The notes beneath the pieces were generated by a model. It was given only the letters and a program-made list of their open reading frames with translations. It ran no database searches and was not told the DNA's origin. DNA of 64,000 bases from Campylobacter concisus (GTDB taxonomy: Bacteria > Campylobacterota > Campylobacteria > Campylobacterales > Campylobacteraceae): contig NZ_CP012541.1 of the NCBI RefSeq assembly GCF_001298465.1, positions 1,302,001 to 1,366,000 of the forward strand, given 5' to 3'. Numbering within the stretch: position 1 is the stretch's first letter; the number at the start of each line of letters is the position of its first letter. Both the position numbers and the translations under genes were made by a program. Below are positions 1 to 8,028 of this stretch, piece after piece.

Positions 1-1726
1 TTATCTGTGACCAGAAATTTAGCCATCTATTTAGCTCGTAGTTCGCTCCAAATTTAAATGTATGAAGCGGATAGTTGTTTAAGGTTTTACCAGCTTCTGG
101 TCCATCTTTTTGTTTTGATTTTGTATAAACATAGCTTTGATTTAGTCTAAGAGCATTTGTTACCTGCCACTCATTTGTTAGCTCAACTCCGTAAATTTCA
201 GCTTTACCGATATTTATACTCTCCCAAATACCATTTGGATAAATTTTGCCTTTATGCCTGCAAACACTGCCTCTTGAGCATATAGGCCTGTAACTTAGCA
301 TATCTTTAAAACTTGTGTAAAAGCCAGTTAAAGACGTTTCAAAACCTTCATTGTTATTATAAACGCCACCAAATTCATAACTTACGCTTGTCTCTGGCTT
401 AAGGCTGCTTCTACCAAGCTGTGCTCCACGTCCTCCGGCAAATGGCAAAGCAAGATCTTGCGTGCGTTGCTTGATATCAGGTGTCGCATAACCTGTGCTA
501 ACTCCACCCTTTAAGGCGAAAAAGTCGTTTAAGTTATAGATACCATAAATTCTTGGTGAAACGTGCGAGCCATAGTTCTCATCGTAGTTATAGCGAATTC
601 CTGTGCTTAAAATGAAGTCTTTTATAAGGCGATAATCATCTTCAGCATAGACCGAATAATCATACCTATTTACATTCGCAGCGTCCGCTGTGGTTGCCTT
701 TTCATCAAGTTTTTCTTTTTTAGCATTTAGTCCTAAAGTAAAGGCGTTATTATCAGTAAAATATGAGCCTTTTGTATCAAAATTTAGAGTCTTTAGCGTC
801 AAATTTTGTTGTGCTATCTCTTTTATCTTGCCGTAAGATAAATAGCTTTGAAGCAAGATATTATCAAGCCTTGCTTCGTGGCTTAAATTTATCACATCGC
901 CCTTTATCCTCTCACTAGCAACTGAGTTGGTGCCAGTTGATAGTGTTTTGCCTTTAGTTCTTTTATATTTCACATCGCTTCTTGCAAGCTCAAGCGTAAG
1001 ATCATTATTTTCATTTGGCTTTAAAAAGAGCTTCGCACCAAAATTTCTATCCTTTTGCTCTCTATTTGCGTAAGAAATTTTATCTTCTGATTTATTTAAA
1101 TTTTTACCATAAACAGAAACACTTAAAACATCGTCAATTAATCCAGAGTGCAAATAAAGACTATTGTAAAGCTCGCCACTTATATTTTTATTTCTTGCAA
1201 ATTTATAGCTTGAGCCAAGATTTGCACCAAATTCATTACTAAACTCATCTGTAATGATATTTATAACTCCACCAAGTGCATCACTTCCATAAAGTGAGCT
1301 CATAGGGCCGCGTATTACTTCGATACGACTTATCGCACTTGCTGGCGGGATGAAACTATATGAGCCTCCAACGCTTCTAAGTCCTTTATAGGCGTTATCG
1401 CCTGGTACTGGCATGCCATTTACTAAAATTTTAGTAAATCTTGGAGAGAATCCACGTATAGAAATTCCTCGTCTATTTGCCGCTTCGGGAGTCGTTCCAA
1501 AAAGACTTGGGATATCCTTGGTCATACTCTCGATATCTTTGTGATTTTTCTTTTCTAATGCCTCTTTGGTTATAACGCTAAGCGTTGCTGGTGCGTCTTT
1601 GATATTTTGCTCAAATCCTGTCGCACTCACTACTTTAACCTCTGGTAGAACCTTATCTTCATTTGCAAAAAGCGGTAAATTTATAAAAATTGCCGCACAA
1701 ATAGAAATTTTTAATGCACTTTTCAC
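1..1726 (-). CDS. TonB-dependent outer-membrane receptor, probably for a ferric siderophore (3' end outside window)
   Basis: The gene runs off the left edge; about 575 codons are visible. I start it at GTG 1726, behind an AAGGAG ribosome site. A signal peptide (first ~20 residues, ending LPLFA-NE) precedes a plug domain: PEVKVVSATGFEQNIKDAP near the N terminus, then IRGFSPRF, then the typical EVIRGPMSSLYGSDALGG and INIIT. The rest looks like beta-barrel strands of alternating polarity. The family imports ferric siderophores, haem or cobalamin across the outer membrane using TonB-ExbBD energy. The plug resembles FepA/CfrA/CirA-type catecholate receptors, but the substrate is inference. A Fur-like site and a divergent AraC regulator lie directly upstream, which supports iron control. 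Confidence 0.93.
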   Translation of the reverse strand, partial: MKSALKISICAAIFINLPLFANEDKVLPEVKVVSATGFEQNIKDAPATLSVITKEALEKKNHKDIESMTKDIPSLFGTTPEAANRRGISIRGFSPRFTKILVNGMPVPGDNAYKGLRSVGGSYSFIPPASAISRIEVIRGPMSSLYGSDALGGVINIITDEFSNEFGANLGSSYKFARNKNISGELYNSLYLHSGLIDDVLSVSVYGKNLNKSEDKISYANREQKDRNFGAKLFLKPNENNDLTLELARSDVKYKRTKGKTLSTGTNSVASERIKGDVINLSHEARLDNILLQSYLSYGKIKEIAQQNLTLKTLNFDTKGSYFTDNNAFTLGLNAKKEKLDEKATTADAANVNRYDYSVYAEDDYRLIKDFILSTGIRYNYDENYGSHVSPRIYGIYNLNDFFALKGGVSTGYATPDIKQRTQDLALPFAGGRGAQLGRSSLKPETSVSYEFGGVYNNNEGFETSLTGFYTSFKDMLSYRPICSRGSVCRHKGKIYPNGIWESINIGKAEIYGVELTNEWQVTNALRLNQSYVYTKSKQKDGPEAGKTLNNYPLHTFKFGANYELNRWLNFWSQI

Positions 1727-1769
1727 AAAAACTCCTTATAAAAATTTAATGCACATTTTACTAAAATTA

Positions 1770-1788
1770 AATAATCGTTATCAATATC
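1770..1788. promoter_or_regulatory. Fur-box-like site between TonB receptor and AraC regulator
   Basis: The 19 bases AATAATCGTTATCAATATC match the classical Fur consensus GATAATGATAATCATTATC at 14 positions by my hand alignment. The site lies 44 bases upstream of the receptor start codon and 45 bases upstream of the AraC gene, in the shared divergent promoter region, so it could repress both genes under iron-replete conditions. Campylobacter Fur sites are known to vary, so binding is inference. Confidence 0.5.
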
Positions 1789-1832
1789 ATACGTAACGCT
1801 AAAGGGATTAAATTTAACGCTTGAGGGATAAA

Positions 1833-2717
1833 ATGATAAATTTAGACAAAAAATATGGAACGAGCAAGATATCTCAAAAGGAAAAACAAGTAAGCGTGGA
1901 GTTTTTCAAGCAAAGCAGTGGTATTAGCTATCTAAAAAGTGAAATTTTATGTAATGGCAGGATAAAAAGAGATCGTCATAAGTCTAAAAAATACCTATTT
2001 TTAATGTTTAATGAGGATAAAAACGATCTTTGCTTTAAACTTGATAGAAAAGAGTATATTTTAAACAAAGATGAATTTTGCATTGGGCTTGTTAATGACG
2101 ATTTTAAAGGTGTCTTTGAGTATCAAAATAAATTTTATAAGACAAAAACACTACTTTTTGACGAAAGCTACGCAAATAAGCTTGAGATATTTGCTGGACT
2201 TAGATTTGATGATAAATTTGAGCTTTTAAAACACAAAAAAGATTTAGCTCAAATTTGCGTTTTAAATGAACTTGATACGACAAATTTATATGAAGGCGCG
2301 ATGAGAGAAATTTTTACCGAGTCAAAAATTTTAGAGCTTATTTATAAAAGTAAAATACGAAAAGAGAGCGAATTTTCACTTAACAGTGACGAAGAAAAGA
2401 CTCTTTTAAAGGCTAAAACGATCTTATTAAGCCGTATGCAAAATCCTCCAAGCATCAAAGAGCTAGCTCATCTTTGTGGCACAAATGACTTTTGGCTAAA
2501 GAAAAATTTTAAGCTATTTTTCAAAGATACGATCTATCAGCTCTTAGCAAAAGAGCGCCTAAAGCTCGCTTTTACTCTTTTAGAGCAAAACGATATCAGC
2601 ATAAAAGAAGCTGCAAGTATCGTAGGCTACGCAAATACTGCACATTTTGCAAAAATTTTTAAGATAAATTTTGGCTTTTTGCCAAGCAAACTCTTAAAGA
2701 CAAAAAGCTACTTTTAA
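1833..2717 (+). CDS. AraC/XylS-family transcriptional regulator (PchR-like)
   Basis: 294 residues from ATG 1833. An in-frame TTG at 1821 would add four residues but lies over the GAGG ribosome site (1823-1826), so ATG 1833 is the better start. The last ~95 residues form the AraC double helix-turn-helix: first helix pair around SIKELAHLCGTNDFWLKKNF, second around IKEAASIVGYANTAHFAKIF followed by FGFLPSK. The N-terminal ~190 residues are weakly conserved and probably bind an effector. It is divergent from a TonB receptor with a Fur-like box between them, the usual arrangement of PchR-type activators that sense the siderophore they import. Target and ligand are inferred. Confidence 0.9.
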   Translation: MINLDKKYGTSKISQKEKQVSVEFFKQSSGISYLKSEILCNGRIKRDRHKSKKYLFLMFNEDKNDLCFKLDRKEYILNKDEFCIGLVNDDFKGVFEYQNKFYKTKTLLFDESYANKLEIFAGLRFDDKFELLKHKKDLAQICVLNELDTTNLYEGAMREIFTESKILELIYKSKIRKESEFSLNSDEEKTLLKAKTILLSRMQNPPSIKELAHLCGTNDFWLKKNFKLFFKDTIYQLLAKERLKLAFTLLEQNDISIKEAASIVGYANTAHFAKIFKINFGFLPSKLLKTKSYF

Positions 2718-2770
2718 ACTGCTATAAATGCCAAATTTCTTATAATCGCCAAAATTTAAAAGAGAGAAAT

Positions 2771-3817
2771 TTGCAAGTTTATATCCATGTGCCATTTTGC
2801 GAAAGCAAATGTCCTTATTGTGCTTTTGGCTCAAGTGACGACGAATTTAACAAGGTTAGCGCCTATTTTAAGGCACTTTGCCTTGATCTAAATTTTCAGC
2901 TAAAAAGCCAAAATGTAAAAGAAATTTCTACTATCTTTTTTGGTGGCGGCACACCAAGCGCGGTAAATGCTAAGCTTTATGATGAAATTTTTAGCATTTT
3001 AGCTCCTCTTTGCACTCCAACAACTGAGATCACACTTGAAGCAAATCCAAATTCTGCAAATTTAGCCTGGCTAAAGCATGTTAAAAATTTAGGTGCAAAT
3101 CGCATAAGCTTTGGTGCTCAAAGTTTTTTTGAAGATAAGCTAAAATTTCTTGGGCGCATTCACAGCAGAGAGCAAATTTTTAAAGCAGTTGAAAATGCCG
3201 GGGCAGCTGGCTTTAGCAATATAAATTTAGACCTCATCTACGACACCAAATTTGACACTAAAAAGCGCCTTTTGGCTGAAACTGAAAATTTAAAAAGTCT
3301 TGCTATCACGCATCTAAGCGCCTATTCGCTCACTCTTGAAGAAAACACTCCATTTGCTGGCAAAAAAAGCTATAAAAAGGATAGCGACAGCCTGGCTAAA
3401 TTTATGATAGAACAAATTGGGCTTGCTGGATTTGGGCAGTATGAAATTTCAAATTACGGTCAAATTTGCAAGCACAATCTTGGCTACTGGCAAGGCAAAA
3501 ACTACATTGGTGTGGGGGCTTTTAGCGTGGGCTTTGTGAATGGCACCAGATACTACGCCAAAAATAGCATAGATGCCTACATCTCGCAACCAACTTACAG
3601 AGAAAAAGAAATTTTAAACGAGAGTGAGCTAGTAAGAGAGCATATATTTTTAGGGCTTAGAAGCATAGTTGGCGTGGAGGCTGGACGCTTAAGTGAGGCT
3701 CAGAAAAAAAGAGCAAATCTGCTTGTAGAAAATAAAAAACTTGATATTAAAAACGGTAAATTTTATAATCCAAATTTCTTATTAAGCGACGAAATTGCAC
3801 TCTTTATCGAAGGATGA
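2771..3817 (+). CDS. hemW: Radical SAM protein HemW (coproporphyrinogen oxidase-like haem chaperone)
   Basis: 348 residues starting at TTG 2771; no ATG is available upstream. The radical-SAM cluster CESKCPYC (C10, C14, C17) is at the extreme N terminus, followed by GGGTPS near residue 60, EANPN and GAQSF. The C-terminal HemN-like domain is the short form. HemW-type proteins bind haem and a 4Fe-4S cluster and are thought to deliver haem to membrane cytochromes; they lack the extra N-terminal part of true HemN oxidases. The early CxxxCxxC and the length of about 350 place this protein with HemW. It lies 53 bases downstream of the AraC gene on the same strand; co-transcription is possible. Confidence 0.9.
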   Translation: MQVYIHVPFCESKCPYCAFGSSDDEFNKVSAYFKALCLDLNFQLKSQNVKEISTIFFGGGTPSAVNAKLYDEIFSILAPLCTPTTEITLEANPNSANLAWLKHVKNLGANRISFGAQSFFEDKLKFLGRIHSREQIFKAVENAGAAGFSNINLDLIYDTKFDTKKRLLAETENLKSLAITHLSAYSLTLEENTPFAGKKSYKKDSDSLAKFMIEQIGLAGFGQYEISNYGQICKHNLGYWQGKNYIGVGAFSVGFVNGTRYYAKNSIDAYISQPTYREKEILNESELVREHIFLGLRSIVGVEAGRLSEAQKKRANLLVENKKLDIKNGKFYNPNFLLSDEIALFIEG

Positions 3818-3884
3818 ATTTATAAAATTTTGAGCAAAGTCAAGATAAAATACAAAGCTTAAATAAAATTTAATAGAGGCAAAA

Positions 3885-4283
3885 ATGTTTGGAATGAGTT
3901 TTTCTGAAGTCTTAGTCATCGCCGTCATTGCAGTACTAATTTTAGGACCGGACAAGCTACCAAGTGCAATGGTTCAGATCGCGAAATTTCTAAAGACGTT
4001 TAAAAAAGGTATAAATGATGCAAAATCAACCTTTGATCAAGAGATGAAGATAGCTGAGCTTAAAGAAGATGCTCAAAAATACAAAGAAAGCATAACCAAA
4101 AGCACACAAAACGTACGCAAAAAACTAACTTTTGAAGAGCTTGACGAGATTAAAAAAAGCGCTACCGACATTACAAATGACATACAAAATGTTGTAAATG
4201 ACACCAAAAAAACGGTAGAAAATATAAAAAATCCAACAAATTTAGTTAAAGATGCGATCTTAAACGATAAAAAAGAGGCGTAA
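3885..4283 (+). CDS. tatB: Sec-independent protein translocase subunit TatB
   Basis: 132 residues. The N-terminal hydrophobic helix (MFGMSFSEVLVIAVIAVLIL) leads to GPDKLP, the hinge typical of TatA/B, then an amphipathic helix (about 30-60) and a long charged, helical tail rich in K, D and N. The length and tail favour TatB over TatA (~80 residues). TatB and TatC form the membrane complex that binds twin-arginine signal peptides. The stop codon overlaps the tatC start by one base, so the two are translationally coupled. Two Tat-type substrates (the PsrA-like and TorA-like molybdoenzymes) are encoded in this same window. Confidence 0.93.
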   Translation: MFGMSFSEVLVIAVIAVLILGPDKLPSAMVQIAKFLKTFKKGINDAKSTFDQEMKIAELKEDAQKYKESITKSTQNVRKKLTFEELDEIKKSATDITNDIQNVVNDTKKTVENIKNPTNLVKDAILNDKKEA

Positions 4284-5053
4284 TGTTTGAAGAGCTAAGA
4301 CCCCATTTAATCGAACTTAGAAAGAGACTTTTTATAAGCATAGTAAGCGTTTTTGTCTGCTTTGGCATCTGCTTTACGTTTTGGAACCCACTGCTTGCAT
4401 GGATGAGCGAACCGCTAAAACAGGTCTTGCCAGCTGGCTCAAATATCATATTTACTCAGATTCAAGAGCCATTTTTTACAGCGATGAAGGTTGCATTTTT
4501 TGCTGGTGTCGTGATCGCGCTACCTATCATTTTTTGGCAGTTTTGGCTATTTGTCGCCCCTGGACTTTATGACAATGAAAAAAAATATGTGATCCCATTT
4601 GTCATCTCAGCTTCATTTATGTTTGCGTGCGGAGCGGCATTTTGTTACTACGTGGTGATTCCACTTGGCTTTGCATTTTTGGTAAATTTTGGTGGCCAGC
4701 TCTTTACGGCGCTACCAAGCATTGGTGAGTATGTTGGCTTTTTTGCAAAACTACTTATTGGCTTTGGAATTTCATTTGAGCTACCAGTCATTACATTTTT
4801 CTTAGCAAAGATCGGGCTTGTCGATGACAAGATGCTAAAAGATTACTTCAGATACGCTGTTGTTATCATCTTTATCTTTGCAGCTATCGTTACACCACCT
4901 GATGTGATAAGTCAAGTCTTAATGGCACTACCACTCATCGGACTTTATGGAATTTCAATAATCGTCGCTAAAAAAGCTAACAAGAGCGATGACGATGAAG
5001 AAGAAAAAGAAAATAACAAAGAGCAAAATGACACCAGTGACGATGATGAGTGA
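4283..5053 (+). CDS. tatC: Sec-independent protein translocase subunit TatC
   Basis: 256 residues with six predicted transmembrane helices. The N-terminal cytoplasmic segment EELRPHLIELRKRLF is the hallmark of TatC, as are the conserved first periplasmic loop (PLLAWMSEPLKQVLP) and later helices. TatC recognises the RR motif of folded cofactor-containing precursors. The last ~25 residues are an acidic, low-complexity tail (runs of D, E, K, N) dangling into the cytoplasm. The gene overlaps tatB by one base and queA by eight bases, giving the order tatB-tatC-queA. Confidence 0.96.
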   Translation: MFEELRPHLIELRKRLFISIVSVFVCFGICFTFWNPLLAWMSEPLKQVLPAGSNIIFTQIQEPFFTAMKVAFFAGVVIALPIIFWQFWLFVAPGLYDNEKKYVIPFVISASFMFACGAAFCYYVVIPLGFAFLVNFGGQLFTALPSIGEYVGFFAKLLIGFGISFELPVITFFLAKIGLVDDKMLKDYFRYAVVIIFIFAAIVTPPDVISQVLMALPLIGLYGISIIVAKKANKSDDDEEEKENNKEQNDTSDDDE

Positions 5054-6068
5054 CATAAACGATATTTCAAGTTACGACTATTTTTTGCCTGAAGAGCTCA
5101 TTGCAAAAGAGCCTGTTTTACCAAAAGAAGAGGCAAGATTGCTTGTCTATTTTAAAAATACAAAAGAGATAAAACACTACAAATTTAAAGATCTCTCCAG
5201 CCTCATCCCAGAGGATGCGGCAGTCATTTTTAATAATACAAAAGTTATCAAAGCCCGCATTTTAGGACAAAAGGAAAGTGGCGGGGCTTGCGAAGTAATG
5301 CTAAATCAGCCCATAGGCGAGAATAAATTTAGCGTCTATATAAGAGCCAGAGTAAGCGCTGGTAGCGTTTTAAATTTTCCTGATAATCTAAAAGTAAATG
5401 TGCTTGAGCTAAATGACGATGGCACAAGGGTGGTAAATTTTACGCAAAATGGCGTTTTGCTTGATAACGTTCGCCTTTTTAGTGAGCTTGAAAAGATTGG
5501 TCACGTCCCGCTTCCGCCATACATTAAAAGGGCTGATACAAAGGATGATGAGAGCTGGTATCAAAGCATATTTGCCAAAAATAGTGGTGCAGTGGCAGCT
5601 CCGACAGCTAGCCTTCACATAAGCGAACAAATGCTAGAGCAGATAAAAGCAAAGCATGAAGTCGCTTACATTACGCTTCATGTTGGCGCTGGGACATTTA
5701 AAGGCGTGGAGTGCCAAAATATAAATGACCACAAAATGCACTCAGAATTTTACGAGCTAAGCGAGCAAGCTCAAGAGATTATAAATTCTAATAAACCAAT
5801 TCTTGGCGTTGGCACGACGGTTACTAGATGCGTTGAAGAATTTGCAAGAAGCAAGCAAGCAAATGGCTTTTGCAAGCTATTTTTAAACCTAAATAATAAG
5901 CCTATCAGGCAAAACTACCTTCTTACAAATTTTCATCTACCAAAATCAACTCTAATAATGCTAGTTACCAGCTTTATAGGGCTTGAAGAGACGATGAGGA
6001 TTTATAAAACGGCAGTTGATGAAAAGTATAGATTTTACTCATACGGCGACGGGATGTTGATAATATGA
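5046..6068 (+). CDS. queA: S-adenosylmethionine:tRNA ribosyltransferase-isomerase QueA
   Basis: 340 residues from ATG 5046. A longer frame opens at 4989, but the extra residues are only the lysine-rich mirror of the TatC tail; the family begins with a segment like DYFLPEELIAKEPV. QueA transfers and isomerises the ribosyl part of SAM onto preQ1-modified tRNA to give epoxyqueuosine, in the wobble base of GUN anticodons. Family features visible: NNTKVIKARILGQK near residue 60, GHVPLPPYIKR near 160, TASLHIS, HVGAGTFKGV and TNFHLPKSTL in the C-terminal half. The start overlaps the tatC stop by 8 bases and the end overlaps the next gene by 4. Confidence 0.95.
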   Translation: MSDINDISSYDYFLPEELIAKEPVLPKEEARLLVYFKNTKEIKHYKFKDLSSLIPEDAAVIFNNTKVIKARILGQKESGGACEVMLNQPIGENKFSVYIRARVSAGSVLNFPDNLKVNVLELNDDGTRVVNFTQNGVLLDNVRLFSELEKIGHVPLPPYIKRADTKDDESWYQSIFAKNSGAVAAPTASLHISEQMLEQIKAKHEVAYITLHVGAGTFKGVECQNINDHKMHSEFYELSEQAQEIINSNKPILGVGTTVTRCVEEFARSKQANGFCKLFLNLNNKPIRQNYLLTNFHLPKSTLIMLVTSFIGLEETMRIYKTAVDEKYRFYSYGDGMLII

Positions 6069-6865
6069 AAGATAAACCTATCGATATCATAAACAGAATG
6101 GAAATTTTCCTTAGTGCCATATACCAAGACGCACAAGACACTAAAAATTCCATCATTTTTAGCTACGATCCAAGTTATCCAAGGCTTTTAAAATTTGATG
6201 CTACAAGTCTCATAAAAACACTTGAAAATATTTGCAAATTTTTCCTTTATTCTACCGAATATGCAGACATTTATATTCTCTTTCAACTTAAAAATTATAG
6301 TCCCAAATCTGTACATTTTGACATTAAGATAAAATCTAGCCATAGCGTAATGAGGCCAAGCCACTACTATCTCAGCAAGATAAATAACTATCTAAAAAAA
6401 GCAAATGAATCTATGATCTCTCACAATGATGGAGAATTTTTAATATCTTTTAGCGCGGCACTAACGGGCGATAGAGCCATCCAAAGACAAATAAATATCA
6501 AAAATCAAACAAATACAAATATCTTAGTTGCTTGCGATGACGATGCTTTATATGACACCATTAGTGCTCAGATAAATTTTTTAGGTCTAAAGGTTATCGG
6601 CAAAAACGACATTAGCAATCTAATGAGACATATAAAAGATTCTATTTTTACCCCATTTGTTATTTTTATCGATAGTAAAATTTTAAAAAATGAAGCGATG
6701 TTAGAAGATATACTTGAGTTTAAAAATATTAAAAATTTTCGTATTGTAGCCATTTGTAAAAGCGATGAGTCAGCTAACGATCTGCCAAATCATGTCACGG
6801 TATTAAAGCAGCCTTTTAGCACAGATAGCTTTCAACTAGCTTTTAAAAATTCGCTTGAGAAATAG
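6065..6865 (+). CDS. Two-component-like protein: degenerate kinase-ATPase domain fused to a C-terminal receiver domain
   Basis: 266 residues, overlapping queA by the ATGA quadruplet. I read two parts. Residues ~25-135 resemble the fold of a histidine-kinase ATPase domain: FDATSLIKTLENICKFFLY is like the N-box helix and the following strands (YILFQLKN, HFDIKIKS, EFLISFSAAL) match in order, but the G-boxes for ATP are absent. Residues ~152-264 look like a receiver: acidic cluster D158-D160, candidate phospho-acceptor D203 (VIFIDSK), S233 in AICKSDE and K248 in LKQPF. There is no DNA-binding output domain and no phospho-accepting histidine. The domain reading is my inference from spacing and short motifs. 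Its function is unknown; it may be a phosphate sink or adaptor. Confidence 0.6.
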   Translation: MKDKPIDIINRMEIFLSAIYQDAQDTKNSIIFSYDPSYPRLLKFDATSLIKTLENICKFFLYSTEYADIYILFQLKNYSPKSVHFDIKIKSSHSVMRPSHYYLSKINNYLKKANESMISHNDGEFLISFSAALTGDRAIQRQINIKNQTNTNILVACDDDALYDTISAQINFLGLKVIGKNDISNLMRHIKDSIFTPFVIFIDSKILKNEAMLEDILEFKNIKNFRIVAICKSDESANDLPNHVTVLKQPFSTDSFQLAFKNSLEK

Positions 6866-6880
6866 ACCGATTTTTACTTT

Positions 6881-7264
6881 TTAATTTATCCTAAGATATC
6901 TTTTTAAAATAATAGTGGCTGAAATGCTATCTAGCCTACCATCTCGCTTTGTATTTGTGTAAATTTCACTAGCTTCGCTGCTGCTAAAGGCCTCATCTTG
7001 ATAGACAATATTTGCCTTTACATCAAGAAGTGAGACAAAATGCTCGATGCGCCTTCTCATCTCATCTTCGCTACTACCACCGATTGGCACGCCAACCACC
7101 AGCGTATCTGGGGCATATTCATTTACCTTTTGGCTCACATCTCTTGCGGCTTGATTTCTATTTTTTCTAAGCACTGGCTCAAGCGGGGTCACGATCTCGC
7201 CAAAACCAAAGGCAAGTCCTATTCGCTTTAGCCCAACATCGATCGCCATAAATTTCTCTCTCAT
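6881..7264 (-). CDS. ruvX: Putative Holliday junction resolvase RuvX/YqgF
   Basis: 127 residues, the usual size for the YqgF family. RNase H-like fold motifs are visible: AIDVGLKRIGLAFG at the N terminus with the first catalytic Asp (D9), VVGVPIGG in the middle, YQDEAFSS with the acidic pair, and the C-terminal DSISATIILKRYL. The family acts in 16S rRNA 5'-end maturation and possibly on recombination junctions. The start overlaps the dprA stop by four bases; an internal ATG five codons later is an alternative. It is the last gene of the minus-strand run ilvC, deacetylase, dprA, ruvX. Confidence 0.9.
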   Translation of the reverse strand: MREKFMAIDVGLKRIGLAFGFGEIVTPLEPVLRKNRNQAARDVSQKVNEYAPDTLVVGVPIGGSSEDEMRRRIEHFVSLLDVKANIVYQDEAFSSSEASEIYTNTKRDGRLDSISATIILKRYLRIN

Positions 7265-8028
7265 AGCACGCTTTTTACTCTTAAATTTGAAATCTCAATA
7301 AGCCCATCAAGCTCATATTCGTAGATAATATCACCAAATTTCGCCAATGCATCATCAAGGCTTATGCCATCTTTGCAAAATTTCACGACATCATCATCTA
7401 TCTTTTGCTCTTCTACTTCGCCAAAAAGTGAGGCAAATTTATGATAGTCATCAATAAGCTCGGCTTTTTTATTTGCAAGCAAAAAAATTGTCCCATCGCT
7501 TTCGCCCATGCGTTGTGGCAGTACATAAACTGGGATTTTAAGCTCGTTTGCAAGCCTTGCACTTTGCATCGAGCCACTTTTAAGATCAGCTTGCGCGACA
7601 ACTAGAGCTTCACAAAGCCCCACAACTATGCGGTTTCGCTCCAAAAATCTATAAGCAAGTGGCGGCTCACCTTCATCATACTCACTAAGAGCCAAGGCTT
7701 TGGTATAAATTTCTTTTATCGCCGCTTTATTTTGGCTTGGATAGATGGTATCAAGTCCGCTCGCAAAAATGCCAATCGTTCGTGGCATAGCAGCTTTATG
7801 AGCTGCGATATCAACGCCGATTGCTCCACCACTTACCACACAGATATTTGCACTTTTTAGTACTGCGCAAAGTGCTGTGACGCACTCTTTTGTATAAACA
7901 CTTGCCTTTCTTGAGCCAACAACTGCGATCTTTGGTAAGGATAAAAGCGAAGTATCTCCGATAAAATTTAGCTGCTTTGGTGGATTTTTTAGCCTATTTA
8001 GTGACTCTGGGATAAAGTCAAGTCTCAT
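7261..8028 (-). CDS. dprA: DNA-processing protein DprA
   Basis: 255 residues, short like other Campylobacter DprA proteins, which lack the N-terminal SAM-like domain. The Rossmann-like core shows GSRKAS (residues ~37-42), SGGAIGVDIAAHKAA (~65-79), the GxxxxYPxxN-type GLDTIYPSQN, and RNRIVVGLCEALVV. The C-terminal ~50 residues may be a reduced winged-helix domain. DprA protects incoming single-stranded DNA during natural transformation and loads RecA. Four-base overlaps tie it to the deacetylase gene upstream and ruvX downstream. Confidence 0.93.
   Translation of the reverse strand: MRLDFIPESLNRLKNPPKQLNFIGDTSLLSLPKIAVVGSRKASVYTKECVTALCAVLKSANICVVSGGAIGVDIAAHKAAMPRTIGIFASGLDTIYPSQNKAAIKEIYTKALALSEYDEGEPPLAYRFLERNRIVVGLCEALVVAQADLKSGSMQSARLANELKIPVYVLPQRMGESDGTIFLLANKKAELIDDYHKFASLFGEVEEQKIDDDVVKFCKDGISLDDALAKFGDIIYEYELDGLIEISNLRVKSVL

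Noticed and set aside
1821-1832. TTG start for the AraC regulator
   Set aside because: The TTG overlaps the GAGG ribosome site of the ATG at 1833 and adds four residues without family support.
4989-5045. Longer queA start
   Set aside because: The extra 19 residues are only the other frame of the acidic/lysine-rich tatC tail; the QueA family begins at the later methionine.
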